Of a stretch of 64,000 nt of DNA, positions 1 to 10,307 are shown piece by piece; position 1 is the first letter of the stretch; the number at the start of each line of letters is the position of its first letter. Made by a program: the position numbers and the translations under genes. The notes beneath the pieces are model-generated. The model was not told the origin of the DNA. It made no database searches and saw nothing but the letters and a program-made list of their open reading frames with translations. Origin of the DNA: Thalassospira alkalitolerans (GTDB lineage Bacteria > Pseudomonadota > Alphaproteobacteria > Rhodospirillales > Thalassospiraceae); contig NZ_JFKB01000018.1 in the NCBI RefSeq assembly GCF_002115745.1, forward strand, positions 1-64,000, written 5' to 3'.

Positions 1-2331
1 GTTGGATTTTGCGACATTGGCCCTGTCAGCACTTTCTCTTGCTTGTTCTAGCAATTCTTCGCGACGTATCTGGTCGGTAATATCCCGGTTAAAACCGATG
101 CCCCTGATCGGGGTGCCATTTTCGTTTCGTTCAACATTGGCGCCCGTCTGGATGGTGCGTTTTTCACCGGCGGGTGTCACAATGTTAAAACAGATATCAA
201 AAACACCGGTGCCTTCTACCGTTGCAAACAGCCGTTTTTGGACGTCTTCAAGTTCATCCGGGGCAATACGAGACCGCCAATGTTCAAAGGTGACATCGTC
301 ATCTTGCATGGATTCTGGATATCCATAGATTTTGAACATGTGCTGGTTCCACTGCAGCGCATCGGTGCTGAGTTCCCATGACCACACACCCATTTCTGCA
401 ATATCCGCGGCCATTTGAAGCTGATTGCGTGCGGCCTCAAGTTGATGCCTGAAATTGTATTGCTGCGTAATATCGATCGAAACACACAAGAAGCCGCCAT
501 GACATCCATTTTCCGATTGAATTTCGGAAATCACCGTGGATGCAGCGAATTCTGTTGTGTCCTTCCTGATTTGTGTCCAGTCGTTCGCGGTCGGATTGCC
601 CTTAAGGGGCTCATAGAACAACGCCTGGTCGTGGGGGATATCTGCACCTGAATTTGCGGACAGTTTTGCCGCATATTCTTTAAGCTCGGCCGGTGCGAAC
701 AGACGCGAAACGTGAAGTGTACGAATAACTTCAGATGCCTTGTATCCGAACAAATTCTCTGCACCGGAGTTGAAAACAGTGATGACACCATTTTCATTTG
801 TCGCAATGATCGCGACCTCGGAGGCTGCACGCAAAATGTTCGTCAGCAAGAAATTCACATCTGTCAGTTTGGCGGTTCGTTCCTCGACTAAGGCTTCGAG
901 ATGGGTATTTATTTCGTTGATACGTTTTTGGGCTTCCTTCTGATCTGTGAAATCCCGCATCGTTTTTGACGAGCCGATGATTTGTCCTGTTTTTGATCTG
1001 ATGGGGGATGCGGTGGCCGATACGTCAATGTGTGTGCCATCCTTTCTAAGACGCTGTGTCTCAAAGTTTTGGATGGGAATGCCACGTTCAAGTTGCCTTT
1101 GAAGTTGCAATTCTTCCTGTTGCAAAGATGGTGGGACCAAAAGTGCATCAAAGGATTGCCCCAGGGCCTCTTCCTCGGTGTAGCCAAACAGGGTGGACGC
1201 ACCGGGATTCCAGGTTGTGATAACACCATCCAAGTTTCGACCGATTATGGCATCAAATGAACTTTCGACAATTGATACCAATTCGGCGCGTTGTGCCATG
1301 GCTTCACGTTTGTTCCGCCGGTTTGACATCACCACGGCAAATAGAACGCCAAGTCCTATACTGGCGGCGGACCCGATAGCCAGAACGGTTTCAGGTGGTA
1401 ACAGATTAAGTTTGGCAATAAATTCGGGTGTTGCCGTAAATTCCATCACCCAAACTCTGCCAAACAGGTCAATCTTGCTGCTATTGGTAAAATCGGTTTT
1501 TTGCAGGGAAGTTGACGGTAGATTTCTGAAAAACGAGACGGCGTGGGTCGGGTCGGTTACGTCAATTAATTCAAGGTCAAAAGTACCGTCATAGATGTCC
1601 AGATCAGCAAGGACTTCTTCCATTAATAACGGCGCATAGCTCCATCCGAAGGCCGCGGCAACACGGGCTTGTTCTGTGTCGAGGGGCGCGTCTGCTCGAT
1701 AGATCGGTAAAAGGATTAAAAAAGATTGTTTTGGGTTGCCTGTTGCCTGAACAAGTGTGATCGGCCCGGATAATTGGACCGTTCCGGTTTTCATTGCATC
1801 ATCGGCTGCTTTGCGTCGCGTGGGTTCAGATCCAATATCCAGACCGATGGCTTGGTTGTTTCTGCCTGCGGGTTCGACATATTGAATGACGTAGCGTTCT
1901 ACGGAATTGGGTGTCAGTTGACGTATTGAAAAATCCGTTGCGTCATCTGCGCGTGCGTGAAGCAAGAAAGCTGTTTCGTTATCTGTTGGAACGCGGCGGA
2001 TAAAACCAAAGCCGCGTGCGCCGGGGAATTCTGTGTCGATGTTCTGGACTTGACTGTATTGAACGAATTTTTTGCGACTGATATCGTTTTCCCCAACGGT
2101 CAGAATCACGCTTTTCGTGCTTCGTAAACCGTATTGATACAGCTTGAAACGTTCATTTATCGCATTTGCTGTTACGCTGGCAGTCTCTTGCACAGCGGAT
2201 TTTGCGTATTTTAGATTGCTTTTATGAAGTTCGTATGATCCCCAGGTTGCAATTAATGCGCCGACGATAGCGATGGCGATGGCCAAAATTTTTGATTCTG
2301 ACAAGGATATTTTGGTTCTAAATGGCAACAC
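1..2331 (-). CDS. CHASE/PAS sensor histidine kinase, 3' part beyond window
   Basis: The minus strand carries one open frame from about 2331 to the left edge with no stop, so the C-terminus lies outside. About 777 residues are visible. There is a hydrophobic segment near residues 20-35, then a CHASE-type extracellular sensor domain (includes ARGFGFIRRVP). Three PAS domains follow, near residues 355, 505 and 640 (for example GVITTWNPGASTLFGY and GVITVFNSGAENLFGY). The last visible residues, EQARESADRANVAKSN, are the linker that normally leads into the phospho-accepting His helix (FLAxMSHE). The protein is therefore inferred to be an inner-membrane (possibly hybrid) histidine kinase, although the kinase domain itself is not seen. 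No ATG fits the N-terminus. A stop lies upstream near 2415, and GTG 2331 or TTG 2334 are the likely starts, so the start is uncertain. Confidence 0.8.
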   Translation of the reverse strand, partial: MLPFRTKISLSESKILAIAIAIVGALIATWGSYELHKSNLKYAKSAVQETASVTANAINERFKLYQYGLRSTKSVILTVGENDISRKKFVQYSQVQNIDTEFPGARGFGFIRRVPTDNETAFLLHARADDATDFSIRQLTPNSVERYVIQYVEPAGRNNQAIGLDIGSEPTRRKAADDAMKTGTVQLSGPITLVQATGNPKQSFLILLPIYRADAPLDTEQARVAAAFGWSYAPLLMEEVLADLDIYDGTFDLELIDVTDPTHAVSFFRNLPSTSLQKTDFTNSSKIDLFGRVWVMEFTATPEFIAKLNLLPPETVLAIGSAASIGLGVLFAVVMSNRRNKREAMAQRAELVSIVESSFDAIIGRNLDGVITTWNPGASTLFGYTEEEALGQSFDALLVPPSLQQEELQLQRQLERGIPIQNFETQRLRKDGTHIDVSATASPIRSKTGQIIGSSKTMRDFTDQKEAQKRINEINTHLEALVEERTAKLTDVNFLLTNILRAASEVAIIATNENGVITVFNSGAENLFGYKASEVIRTLHVSRLFAPAELKEYAAKLSANSGADIPHDQALFYEPLKGNPTANDWTQIRKDTTEFAASTVISEIQSENGCHGGFLCVSIDITQQYNFRHQLEAARNQLQMAADIAEMGVWSWELSTDALQWNQHMFKIYGYPESMQDDDVTFEHWRSRIAPDELEDVQKRLFATVEGTGVFDICFNIVTPAGEKRTIQTGANVERNENGTPIRGIGFNRDITDQIRREELLEQARESADRANVAKSN

Positions 2332-2538
2332 CAATATTTCCAGTGCGACTGGTAATAAACTCTCAATTATAGATTGGGTTTTTAGTTGGGGATTTCTAGT
2401 TTTAGAGTGGCGGGTTCACGGCATGTTTTTGACTTGATGCTGTGATCATGTTTAACCCTTTGAGTTTGTGCCATGTTTCTGCGGTGTTTTATCGTCACAA
2501 TCGTCGGTAAAATATTTACGAAAAGAAGGAGTTATCGG

Positions 2539-3585
2539 ATGCGGATGAAAAGTTCTTGTACGGCTATTTTGGCGGCGATATTTGCAATCTTGCCGTTATC
2601 GATCGCACCGGCCCTTGCCCAGGACAGCACGTTGGAACGGGTCGTGATTGCGCATCGCGGGGCATCGGGATATTTGCCTGAACATACTCTTCCGGCCAAG
2701 GCGCTGGCCTATGGCATGGGGGCGGATTTCATCGAGCAGGATGTGGTCATGTCCAAGGACGGCGTGCCGGTTGTCCTGCATGACATCCATATCGATACCA
2801 CCACCGATGTTGCAAAAAAATTCCCGGATCGTAAACGCGAAGATGGCCGTTATTACGCGATTGATTTCACACTTGCTGAACTCAAAAGCCTGAATGTCAC
2901 CGAACGGTTCAAGGCCGATAGCGGTGATCAGGTCTATCCAAACCGTTTCCCCGGCGAATATGCCATATTCAAAATCCCGACCTTCGAAGAAGAAATCATG
3001 CTGATCCGGGGCCTGAACAAATCAACCGGGCGCGATGTTGGCATTTATCCGGAAATCAAGGATCCGGCTTGGCACAAGGCCGAAGGTCAGGATGTGACGG
3101 CGGCTGTGATCAAGGTGATGGAACATTGGGGTTATGGCTCGCGGGAATCGAATTCCTTTGTTCAGAGTTTCGACTGGTCGGAAACCAAACGTATCCGCAA
3201 CGAGCTTAACTATCAGGGCAAGCTGGTGCAGCTTTTGGGGGAAAACAAATGGGGCGCGCCCGTTGGCACGGACTATGATTATCTGAAAACCGATGACGGT
3301 GTTGCTGAAATGGCGACCGTGGTCGATGGTATCGGCCCATGGTTGCCACAAGTCATCGAAGGGCTTAGTGCCGATGGCAAGGCGATCATAACGCCGACCC
3401 TGATTGCCGCCCAGCGCGCCCAGTTAAAAGTCCATCCTTATACCATCCGTGCCGATCAGTTGCCGAAATGGGCCGGGGATATGGATATCGCGCTTAAGGC
3501 GATCTTTGACGATGCCGGGATTGATGGCGTCTTTACCGATTTCCCCGATCAAGTTGTGCAATATCTTGCTGTAAGGCCCCAGTAA
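2539..3585 (+). CDS. glpQ: Glycerophosphodiester phosphodiesterase, periplasmic
   Basis: This enzyme hydrolyses deacylated phospholipids (glycerophosphodiesters) to glycerol-3-phosphate and an alcohol. The protein has 348 residues from ATG 2539, which is preceded by AAGGAG at 2526-2531 with 7-nt spacing. An upstream in-frame ATG at 2473 would put a basic leader before the signal peptide and is less likely. The signal peptide ends at about APALAQ. The GDPD core follows, with the hallmark IAHRGASGYLPEHT (catalytic His and Arg), the metal-binding EQDVVMSKDGVPVVLHD and YPEIK; the C-terminal GVFTDFPD is typical of GlpQ. The gene stands alone, but its product would feed the Ugp-like transporter at 17-21 kb (inference). 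Confidence 0.93.
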   Translation: MRMKSSCTAILAAIFAILPLSIAPALAQDSTLERVVIAHRGASGYLPEHTLPAKALAYGMGADFIEQDVVMSKDGVPVVLHDIHIDTTTDVAKKFPDRKREDGRYYAIDFTLAELKSLNVTERFKADSGDQVYPNRFPGEYAIFKIPTFEEEIMLIRGLNKSTGRDVGIYPEIKDPAWHKAEGQDVTAAVIKVMEHWGYGSRESNSFVQSFDWSETKRIRNELNYQGKLVQLLGENKWGAPVGTDYDYLKTDDGVAEMATVVDGIGPWLPQVIEGLSADGKAIITPTLIAAQRAQLKVHPYTIRADQLPKWAGDMDIALKAIFDDAGIDGVFTDFPDQVVQYLAVRPQ

Positions 3586-3773
3586 TCCAATCATCCACTC
3601 ACTCGGTCGCAGGATCAGAACCACGATCAGCCTGTGATTGGAACAGTCCGGTTTCCGGCACGTTCCAATATTCTAGGCCCCGTGCGAAATTGATTGTTTC
3701 CAATGTAATCGTTTTCTCTGGATAGCAATTGGCGCATGATTTGGGCGAAAGATTTTCAACCAAGGAGGCGAGA

Positions 3774-4376
3774 TTGGCGAAGGTTCTGGTTCTTTATTAT
3801 TCGATGTATGGGCATATCGAAACCATGGCAAATGCCGTGGCCGAAGGCGCACGTGGTGTCGCTGGCACGCATGTTGATGTGAAACGTGTGCCGGAAATCA
3901 TGCCCGAAGACGCGGCCAAGGCGGCCGGTGCCAAAATGGATCAACCTGCCCCGATTGCGGCGGTTTCCGACCTTGCTGAATATGATGCGATCATCTTTGG
4001 CGTACCGACCCGGTTTGGCAATATGTCAGCCCAGATGCGCAACTTCCTTGATCAAACCGGTGGCCTGTGGGCCAAGGGTGCCCTGATTGGCAAGATCGGT
4101 TCGGTCTTTGCATCGACCGGGACCCAGCATGGCGGTCAGGAAACCACCATTACCTCGACCCATACCACATTGCTTCATCACGGCATGGTCATTGTTGGTG
4201 TGCCTTATAGCTGTTCTGGCCTGACCAATATGGATGAAATCACCGGCGGGTCGCCTTATGGCGCGTCGACGCTGGCGGGTGCCGATGGTTCCCGTCAACC
4301 ATCGAAAAACGAACTTGATATTGCCAAATTCCAGGGCAAACACGTCGCCGAACTGGCCGCTAAACTGGCGGGTTAG
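3774..4376 (+). CDS. wrbA: NAD(P)H:quinone oxidoreductase WrbA
   Basis: WrbA is a flavodoxin-like FMN enzyme that reduces quinones by two electrons and so avoids semiquinone formation. The start is placed at TTG 3774 because AAGGAGG (3762-3768) lies 5 nt upstream and translation then begins (M)[18 protein letters not shown], which matches the known WrbA N-terminus. The frame also opens at TTG 3729, but that would add 15 unrelated residues. The 200 residues agree with the usual length of about 198. The FMN phosphate loop (SMYGHIET), GVPTRFGNM and the tetramer/FMN segment [13 protein letters not shown] are all present. It is probably monocistronic. Confidence 0.95.
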   Translation: MAKVLVLYYSMYGHIETMANAVAEGARGVAGTHVDVKRVPEIMPEDAAKAAGAKMDQPAPIAAVSDLAEYDAIIFGVPTRFGNMSAQMRNFLDQTGGLWAKGALIGKIGSVFASTGTQHGGQETTITSTHTTLLHHGMVIVGVPYSCSGLTNMDEITGGSPYGASTLAGADGSRQPSKNELDIAKFQGKHVAELAAKLAG

Positions 4377-4595
4377 GCCCAGTTTTCAAATTGATGACGG
4401 GTGCAGCCTTTGGGCTGTGCCCGGTTTTGGTTCGGTCGTGGTGATAGAGCTCTTTCAATAAATTGGTGAGGTTTGCGAAACAATCAGATGCTTGATTGCG
4501 CATTGTTTCGCGACAGTTTTGTGCCAAATTATCAGGCATAGAAGTTTCACAGATCGCGGCGGAGATCATCGATTGTCTGCCGACAGGAGAATCCG

Positions 4596-5459
4596 ATGTC
4601 TGAACAGGCCAAAAAACCGCGCGGTGTTGCCCGCGTCCTGCGTGCCATGGATACGTCCGACGGTGCGGGGGTATCACTGAAACGGTCCGTCGGGTCGCCA
4701 CAGCTTGATATGCTTGATCCGTTCCTGATGCTGGATTCAATTTCGACCGATAATGCCGATGATTACATCGCCGGTTTCCCCGAACATCCCCATCGCGGTT
4801 TTGAAACCGTGACCTATATGGTCGAAGGCGCAATGCGCCACAAAGACAGCATGGGCAATGAAGGTGTATTGCGGTCCGGTGGTGTCCAATGGATGACGGC
4901 GGGCAGCGGGATCGTTCATTCCGAAAGTCCGGAACAGGAAGATGGCCTTTTGCAGGGGTTCCAGCTTTGGATCAACCTTCCGGCAAAGGACAAGATGGTC
5001 GCCCCGCGCTATCAGAATATCGAAGGCCGCGACGTTGCAGAATTCAGCCCGGAAGATGGTGTTGATCTGCGTCTTGTTGCCGGTGAATTCATGGGCAAAA
5101 CCGGCCCGGTGAATGGCATTGCGACCAAGCCGGTCTTTATCGATGCCAAACTGGCCGCCGGGCGCGAAGTCACCCTGCCGGTGCCGGTTGGTCATGCGGG
5201 GATGGTCTATGTCTTTATCGGCGATGCGATTGTCGCCGACAAGGCGGTCGCCACTCATCATCTGGCCGTGCTTAAAGATGGCGATAGCATCACGTTAAAA
5301 GGCGGCCCGAAAGGCGGGCGTATGTTGTTGATTGCGGCTCGTCCGTTGCATGAACCGGTGGTGCGTTACGGCCCATTCGTTATGAGCAGCAAACAGGAAT
5401 TGAAGCAGGCCTTTGAGGATTATCAGCAGGGCAATTTCGTCCGCAAAGCAGCATCCTAA
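4596..5459 (+). CDS. Pirin family protein
   Basis: This is a bicupin of 287 residues. The N-terminal cupin carries the pirin metal site (FPEHPHRGFETVTYMVEG, with a further His and Glu in GSGIVHSESPEQ). The C-terminal cupin is more diverged and ends with the pirin_C segment (GGRMLLIAARPLHEPVVRYGPFVM). Bacterial pirins act as quercetinase-like dioxygenases or as regulators of metabolic enzymes, and the sequence does not decide which. AGGAG lies just upstream of ATG 4596. A strong terminator follows the gene, so the transcript is probably monocistronic. Confidence 0.92.
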   Translation: MSEQAKKPRGVARVLRAMDTSDGAGVSLKRSVGSPQLDMLDPFLMLDSISTDNADDYIAGFPEHPHRGFETVTYMVEGAMRHKDSMGNEGVLRSGGVQWMTAGSGIVHSESPEQEDGLLQGFQLWINLPAKDKMVAPRYQNIEGRDVAEFSPEDGVDLRLVAGEFMGKTGPVNGIATKPVFIDAKLAAGREVTLPVPVGHAGMVYVFIGDAIVADKAVATHHLAVLKDGDSITLKGGPKGGRMLLIAARPLHEPVVRYGPFVMSSKQELKQAFEDYQQGNFVRKAAS

Positions 5460-5483
5460 GCTAAATTTTCAGCCCATTTTCCA

Positions 5484-5517
5484 AAATCCCGGTCGTTTTT
5501 TCGACCGGGATTTTTTG
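5484..5517 (+). terminator. Rho-independent terminator after the pirin gene
   Basis: Inverted repeat AATCCCGGTCG / CGACCGGGATT with a T-rich 6-nt loop, followed by a run of T. It begins 25 nt after the pirin stop codon. Confidence 0.9.
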
Positions 5518-5682
5518 ATTTAAGACCAAGCTGCGCCTTTGAATTTTGGTGGTATTTTGGCCTGTAATTTTAGTAACTCAGAATATTAATTTGGCGATAG
5601 GACTTAAACTTATGGTTAGGGTGCACAATTTTACTCTGTAGGTGGTGCCAAATTTTGGCCGAAGCACCTTCAGGAGGGGAAC

Positions 5683-7374
5683 GTGTCTGCATCAACCAAG
5701 AAGTCTCTAACAATTCGCGGCAGAATTATTCTGTCTATTGTTTTGTTCTTAGTGTGCCTTATGACACTTGGCGTGTTTTCGGTTCTGCAATTGCAAGCGG
5801 TCAATCAGTCAACCGAAGTCATTGCCAGCAATTCCAAGACCGTTCAGATCGTTCAGTCAATGGCGACCCTAAGCCAGGAGTTACGGGCTGTTGATGCGCT
5901 TCGACATTTTGCCCAAGACCCCGTTTTGCGCCAAGAGTTGGCCGCCGAAGGTCAACTTGCATATGCCAAGCTTTCTGAAAATTGGAGCCGATATATCAAG
6001 ACGGTTTCATCCGAGGCAGAGAAAGAACTCGCAGGCAAGTTTCGTGAGGCCTGGCTTTATTTTCTGGCCGTTGAGGAAGAAGTCACCGCCCTTGATAAGG
6101 CTGGCGAGGTTAAATTGGCAGATCAGGTTCTGATGACCGATCTTGCTGATGCAACACAGAAATTTTCCGATGCGATGAATGAAGTCCTGGCTTATCGCGT
6201 AACCACAAACCAGAACGCGCTTTTGCAGGCACAGCACCTTGGGGATCAAACGGTTGTTTGGATAGCTGCTGGACTTGGTATCGCGACAGTGCTGTGTGGT
6301 TTGATTGGTTGGTACGTGATTTCGAGTGTCTCAAGTCCAATTCGCACCATCACACGGGCAATGCTGCGCTTGGCGGATCGGGATATGACAATTGAAATAC
6401 CCGGTGTGGATCGTTCCGATGAAATTGGCGGTATGGCCGGTGCTGTTCAGGTGTTCAAAGATAACATGATCGAAGCCGATCGTTTGGCTGGTGAACAACA
6501 AGAAGCCGCAGAACAGCGTGATCAACGCAGCAAAAACCTCGAAGATCTTGTGCGGACCTTTGAAGGAAAAATCACAACGCTTTCCAAAGAACTGGCATCG
6601 TCATCGTCTGTATTGGAAGAAACATCGCGCGGCATGACTGTGACGGCAAACCATACGGGCGAACAGGCCGGTGCGGTGTCTGCTGCCGCACAGCGCGCGG
6701 GCGAGGGTGTTCAGACAGTAGCGTCTGCCGCAGAAGAGCTTAGTATTTCCATTGAGGAAATCAGTCGCCGGGTATCGGAATCTACCAAGGTTGCCGATGA
6801 TGCGGTAAATTCCGCCCGCGAAACCGATAGCATCGTGTCGGCCCTGTCTGATGATGCCAAGCGTATTGGTGAAGTCGTGCAAATGATTTCGGATATTGCC
6901 GAGCAAACCAACCTTCTGGCGCTTAATGCGACGATTGAATCTGCGCGGGCAGGGGATGCTGGCAAAGGGTTCGCTGTGGTTGCCGGGGAAGTTAAAAGCC
7001 TTGCCCAGCAAACCGCCAAAGCAACCGACGATATTGAACAGCAGATCAATCACATCCAGAACACAACAGATCAAGCCGTCGAGGCGATCAAGTTGATCAC
7101 GACAAGCATCACAGAGGTCAGCGAGATTGTTGTCTCAATCGCCAGTGCAGTCGAAGAACAAAGTGCCGCAACTTCGGAAATTGCCCTTAATATTCAGAAC
7201 GTTTCGGTTAGCACAAATGAAGTGTCCGAAACGATTGCCAGTGTCAGTGAAGGTGCGGGATTGACCGGGGAAGCTGCGGATAAGGTTCTTAGTGCATCGG
7301 GCGGATTGGCACGCCAAGCCGACGGGTTGTCGGCTGAAGTCGGAACATTTGTCGCCAATGTACGGGCAATCTGA
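5683..7374 (+). CDS. Methyl-accepting chemotaxis protein
   Basis: This is a 563-residue transmembrane chemoreceptor. The start is GTG 5683 with AGGAGGGG just upstream. TM1 spans about residues 13-33, followed by a helical periplasmic domain of about 150 residues and TM2 at about 190-211. A HAMP domain follows ([19 protein letters not shown]), then the long signalling coiled coil with the near-invariant hairpin tip [18 protein letters not shown] at about residues 405-425. The protein ends without a CheR-tethering pentapeptide. The stop is 5 nt before the start of a periplasmic binding protein gene, which suggests that the binding protein presents ligand to this receptor (inference). Confidence 0.95.
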   Translation: MSASTKKSLTIRGRIILSIVLFLVCLMTLGVFSVLQLQAVNQSTEVIASNSKTVQIVQSMATLSQELRAVDALRHFAQDPVLRQELAAEGQLAYAKLSENWSRYIKTVSSEAEKELAGKFREAWLYFLAVEEEVTALDKAGEVKLADQVLMTDLADATQKFSDAMNEVLAYRVTTNQNALLQAQHLGDQTVVWIAAGLGIATVLCGLIGWYVISSVSSPIRTITRAMLRLADRDMTIEIPGVDRSDEIGGMAGAVQVFKDNMIEADRLAGEQQEAAEQRDQRSKNLEDLVRTFEGKITTLSKELASSSSVLEETSRGMTVTANHTGEQAGAVSAAAQRAGEGVQTVASAAEELSISIEEISRRVSESTKVADDAVNSARETDSIVSALSDDAKRIGEVVQMISDIAEQTNLLALNATIESARAGDAGKGFAVVAGEVKSLAQQTAKATDDIEQQINHIQNTTDQAVEAIKLITTSITEVSEIVVSIASAVEEQSAATSEIALNIQNVSVSTNEVSETIASVSEGAGLTGEAADKVLSASGGLARQADGLSAEVGTFVANVRAI

Positions 7375-7379
7375 GAAAA

Positions 7380-8330
7380 ATGAACAGGATACAAATCATG
7401 CGGTTTTTTCTTATTCTTTTGACAGTTGTGACCTGCACGTTGTCAGCTGTTCCGGATGCATCGGCGCAAACCCGTGTGGGGGTCGCGATGGCGCGGTTTA
7501 ACGATCCATTTCCAAAGTTGTTGCGCGAATCGATTATCAAGGAGGCTGCTGATATGTCTGGCGTGATGCTGGACGTAAAAGACGCCAAAAATGATAAGGT
7601 CACACAGCTTTCCCAAATACAGGAATTCGTTGAGCAAGGCGTGGATGCGGTGGTGATGAATCCTGCTGTGGGTATGACAGCCGAAGACCTATTGGCTCTC
7701 GGGGATATGTTAACGCCGAAAAACATCCCGTTGGTCTTTCTGAATACTGCGCCAAAAGTTGACACTTTTCCTGTACCGTTTGCAATTGTGATTTCAAATG
7801 ATTTGGTGGCTGGACGTTTGCAGATGCGCAAAGCGGCTGATCTAAAAGGAGGGAAGGCCAAGGTCTTCATCCTGAAAGGGCTCGAGAATCACAACGCAGC
7901 CATCGGGAGAACCAGAGGTGTCAAACAGGTGGCGGACTCCTATCCCGGTGTCTCTATTCTTGGTGAAGCAACGGCCAATTGGAGCCGTGATGAAGCCAGC
8001 GCGCTTATTGCAAAATGGCTGCAAGACGGTAATTCCGCTGATGTGATCCTTGCCAATAATGATGAAATGGCATTGGGGGTGATCAGGGGATATCAAACTG
8101 CGGGCCAATCATTGGATGATGTTGTGATCGGCGGTGTGGATGCCACCAATGATGGTTTGGCTGCGGTTGCCGATGGCTTGATGACCTTTACGGTCAAGCA
8201 AAACGCCGAGGCCCAAGGGCGTAAAGCCATTCAAGACGCGGTCAAATTGGTCAACGGTGATGTGGTGCCACAATATGACTGGGTGCCTTATGAGCTTATC
8301 ACCGAGAAAAATCTGGCAAGTTATCAGTAA
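7380..8330 (+). CDS. Periplasmic sugar-type binding protein (Peripla_BP_4)
   Basis: This 316-residue secreted protein has a signal peptide ending at ASAQ and a type I periplasmic-binding fold of the RbsB/XylF kind. Visible features are TRVGVAMARFNDPF, the hinge segment GVDAVVMNPAVGM, VILANNDEMALGVIRG and VIGGVDATNDGLAAVADG. ATG 7380 or ATG 7398 could be the start; the second has AGGA at a better distance. The gene lies immediately after the chemoreceptor, and no ABC ATPase or permease follows. A terminator closes the pair. A role as a ligand-presenting protein for chemotaxis is therefore more likely than transport. The ligand is unknown; pentoses, ribose or AI-2-like sugars are typical of the family. 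Confidence 0.88.
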   Translation: MNRIQIMRFFLILLTVVTCTLSAVPDASAQTRVGVAMARFNDPFPKLLRESIIKEAADMSGVMLDVKDAKNDKVTQLSQIQEFVEQGVDAVVMNPAVGMTAEDLLALGDMLTPKNIPLVFLNTAPKVDTFPVPFAIVISNDLVAGRLQMRKAADLKGGKAKVFILKGLENHNAAIGRTRGVKQVADSYPGVSILGEATANWSRDEASALIAKWLQDGNSADVILANNDEMALGVIRGYQTAGQSLDDVVIGGVDATNDGLAAVADGLMTFTVKQNAEAQGRKAIQDAVKLVNGDVVPQYDWVPYELITEKNLASYQ

Positions 8331-8402
8331 AGAGTGACCGGGCTACTTACGAAAAGGTTGTTCATCTTTACCAAGAAAAATAGGTCTTAAGATGTACAAA
8401 CA

Positions 8403-8436
8403 AAAACCCCGCCAGAATGTTCTGGCGGGGTTTTCT
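8403..8436. terminator. Bidirectional terminator
   Basis: Perfect stem AAAACCCCGCCAGA / TCTGGCGGGGTTTT with a short loop, between the converging binding-protein gene and icd. A-rich and T-rich flanks allow it to act on both strands. Confidence 0.9.
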
Positions 8437-8460
8437 TAAATCCGATCAATGATCTGATGA

Positions 8461-9675
8461 TCAGGCCATTGCAGCTTTCAGACCTTCGTCAAGTTTGTCG
8501 AGGAACTGCGTCGTGGTCAGCCATTTCTGGTTCGGACCGATCAGCAGTGCCAGATCCTTGGTCATGAAGCCGGCTTCGACGGTGTCGACGCAGACTTTTT
8601 CAAGGGTTTCGGCAAATTTCACGACGTCCGGGGTGTTATCAAATTCACCACGGTATTTCAGGCCCTGCGACCATGCAAAGATCGACGCAATCGGGTTGGT
8701 CGAGGTTTCTTTGCCCTGCTGGTGCTGGCGATAGTGACGGGTAACCGTACCATGTGCGGCTTCGGCTTCGATGGTCTGCCCATCCGGCGTCATCAGAACC
8801 GAGGTCATCAGGCCAAGCGAGCCAAAGCCCTGTGCGACGGTGTCGGACTGAACGTCGCCGTCATAGTTTTTACAAGCCCAGACGAAACCACCATTCCACT
8901 TCATCGCACATGCAACCATGTCATCGATCAGGCGGTGTTCATAGGTGATGCCAGCGGCTTTGAACTTGTCGGCGAATTCTGCCTGATAGATTTCTTCGAA
9001 CAGATCCTTGAAGCGCCCGTCATAGGCTTTCATGATCGTGTTCTTGGTTGACAGGTAAACCGGCCAGCCAAGGTTAAGGCCATAGTTCAGGCTGGCACGT
9101 GCAAAGCCCCTGATGCTGTCATCAAGGTTATACATCGACATCGCAACGCCCGATGACGGGAAGTCGAACACTTCGTGTTCAATGGCTTCGCCACCGTCTG
9201 CCGGCTGGAATTTAATCGTCAGTTTGCCTGCACCCGGAACTTTAAAATCGGTCGCACGGTACTGGTCACCAAATGCATGACGGCCGATAACGATCGGCTG
9301 GGTCCAACCCGGAACCAGACGCGGAACGTTCGAACAAATAATCGGCTGACGGAAAACGGTGCCGCCGATGATGTTACGGATGGTGCCGTTCGGCGACTTC
9401 CACATTTTTTTCAGGCCGAATTCCGTAACACGGTCTTCGTCCGGGGTGATGGTCGCACATTTGACGCCGACGCGATGTTCCTTGATGGCGTTTGCCGCAT
9501 CAATGGTGATCTGGTCGTTGGTCTCGTCACGTTTCTGAACCGACAGATCGTAATATTTAAGATCAATGTCGAGATACGGCAGGATCAATTTGTTCTTGAT
9601 GAAGTCCCAGATGATCCGGGTCATTTCGTCGCCGTCGAGCTCGACGACGGGATTCTTCACTTGAATCTTGCTCAT
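8461..9675 (-). CDS. icd: NADP-dependent isocitrate dehydrogenase, homodimeric type
   Basis: This TCA-cycle enzyme oxidises isocitrate to 2-oxoglutarate and CO2 and makes NADPH. From ATG 9675 (GGGAG upstream) it has 404 residues, the size of the eukaryote-like subfamily II usual in alphaproteobacteria. An open frame continues upstream to 9780, but its sequence is not IDH-like. Substrate-binding residues lie in [33 protein letters not shown] and the later [11 protein letters not shown] are characteristic of this subfamily. It is monocistronic and ends before the bidirectional hairpin. Confidence 0.97.
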   Translation of the reverse strand: MSKIQVKNPVVELDGDEMTRIIWDFIKNKLILPYLDIDLKYYDLSVQKRDETNDQITIDAANAIKEHRVGVKCATITPDEDRVTEFGLKKMWKSPNGTIRNIIGGTVFRQPIICSNVPRLVPGWTQPIVIGRHAFGDQYRATDFKVPGAGKLTIKFQPADGGEAIEHEVFDFPSSGVAMSMYNLDDSIRGFARASLNYGLNLGWPVYLSTKNTIMKAYDGRFKDLFEEIYQAEFADKFKAAGITYEHRLIDDMVACAMKWNGGFVWACKNYDGDVQSDTVAQGFGSLGLMTSVLMTPDGQTIEAEAAHGTVTRHYRQHQQGKETSTNPIASIFAWSQGLKYRGEFDNTPDVVKFAETLEKVCVDTVEAGFMTKDLALLIGPNQKWLTTTQFLDKLDEGLKAAMA

Positions 9676-10083
9676 GGAATACTCCCTTTCTGGCCGCGGC
9701 CAGGATACGGCGCGGCTGCCATTTAATATTTCATCCGGCGCGCGAGGGAGCGCCCTGGCCGCGTCGGGAGCCCGCAACATACAGGATGAAATCAGAAAAT
9801 CAAAGAGGGCGGCATAACATCCTTGTTAAGACTTTCGCACCAAGCGGAAATCGGCGGGTTTGCAAAGGATAGGCCGTGCTGGTTTTGTTTCAAAAAATGC
9901 TGATGTGCCCGATATTTAGGCCGTTGCTTTGCCAAATAGAAAATCAAGGCGCGTGCGATAAAACATCAAATGTGATGTGATCCTGATCAAAGAATGCAAA
10001 CATGGAATGGATCAAACTTGCAAATGTCGGGATCAAGAGGGAAGACTCCGGCGTCACCAACGTGAAATCTAAAGGGGGCTTCC
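9676..10083. other. Intergenic region upstream of icd and of a small membrane protein gene
   Basis: This 408-nt stretch between divergent genes holds no convincing gene. Its right part contains an FNR-like box (GTGATCCTGATCAA, 9977-9990) and repeated GATCAA elements at 9985, 10010 and 10031, ahead of the small gene at 10084. Confidence 0.6.
9977..9990. promoter_or_regulatory. FNR/FixK-like box
   Basis: GTGATCCTGATCAA matches the FNR consensus TTGAT-N4-ATCAA at nine of ten defined positions. It lies 94 nt upstream of the ATG of the 56-residue membrane protein. Function is inferred from the match only. Confidence 0.4.
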
Positions 10084-10254
10084 ATGACCACGTTATATGA
10101 AACTAATGTCATCATCGGACTTTGTATTGTCGGCTTTTGCCTTTTGGGGGTTGGTTACAACTTCCGTTATCGGGGCTGGGGCCTTGCCTTGGTGTGGGTT
10201 GGCGTGATCACGATGATGGGGCCGATTGCCTATCGTTTAATTGTGATGTTCTGA
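10084..10254 (+). CDS. Small two-helix membrane protein, 56 aa
   Basis: The short frame runs from ATG 10084 to TGA 10252-10254 with a strong upstream AAAGGGGGC. The protein has two hydrophobic stretches, at about residues 9-24 (VIIGLCIVGFCLLGVG) and 32-55, joined by a short polar loop containing NFRYRGWG. It resembles no family I can name. The good ribosome-binding site, the two clean membrane helices and the FNR-like box upstream argue that it is real. The box suggests induction at low oxygen (inference). Confidence 0.6.
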   Translation: MTTLYETNVIIGLCIVGFCLLGVGYNFRYRGWGLALVWVGVITMMGPIAYRLIVMF

Positions 10255-10307
10255 TCCGGTTTTGTCGGTCAACGCCGTTTTCAGGCCTTGTGTCGGTACA
10301 TCCGATA

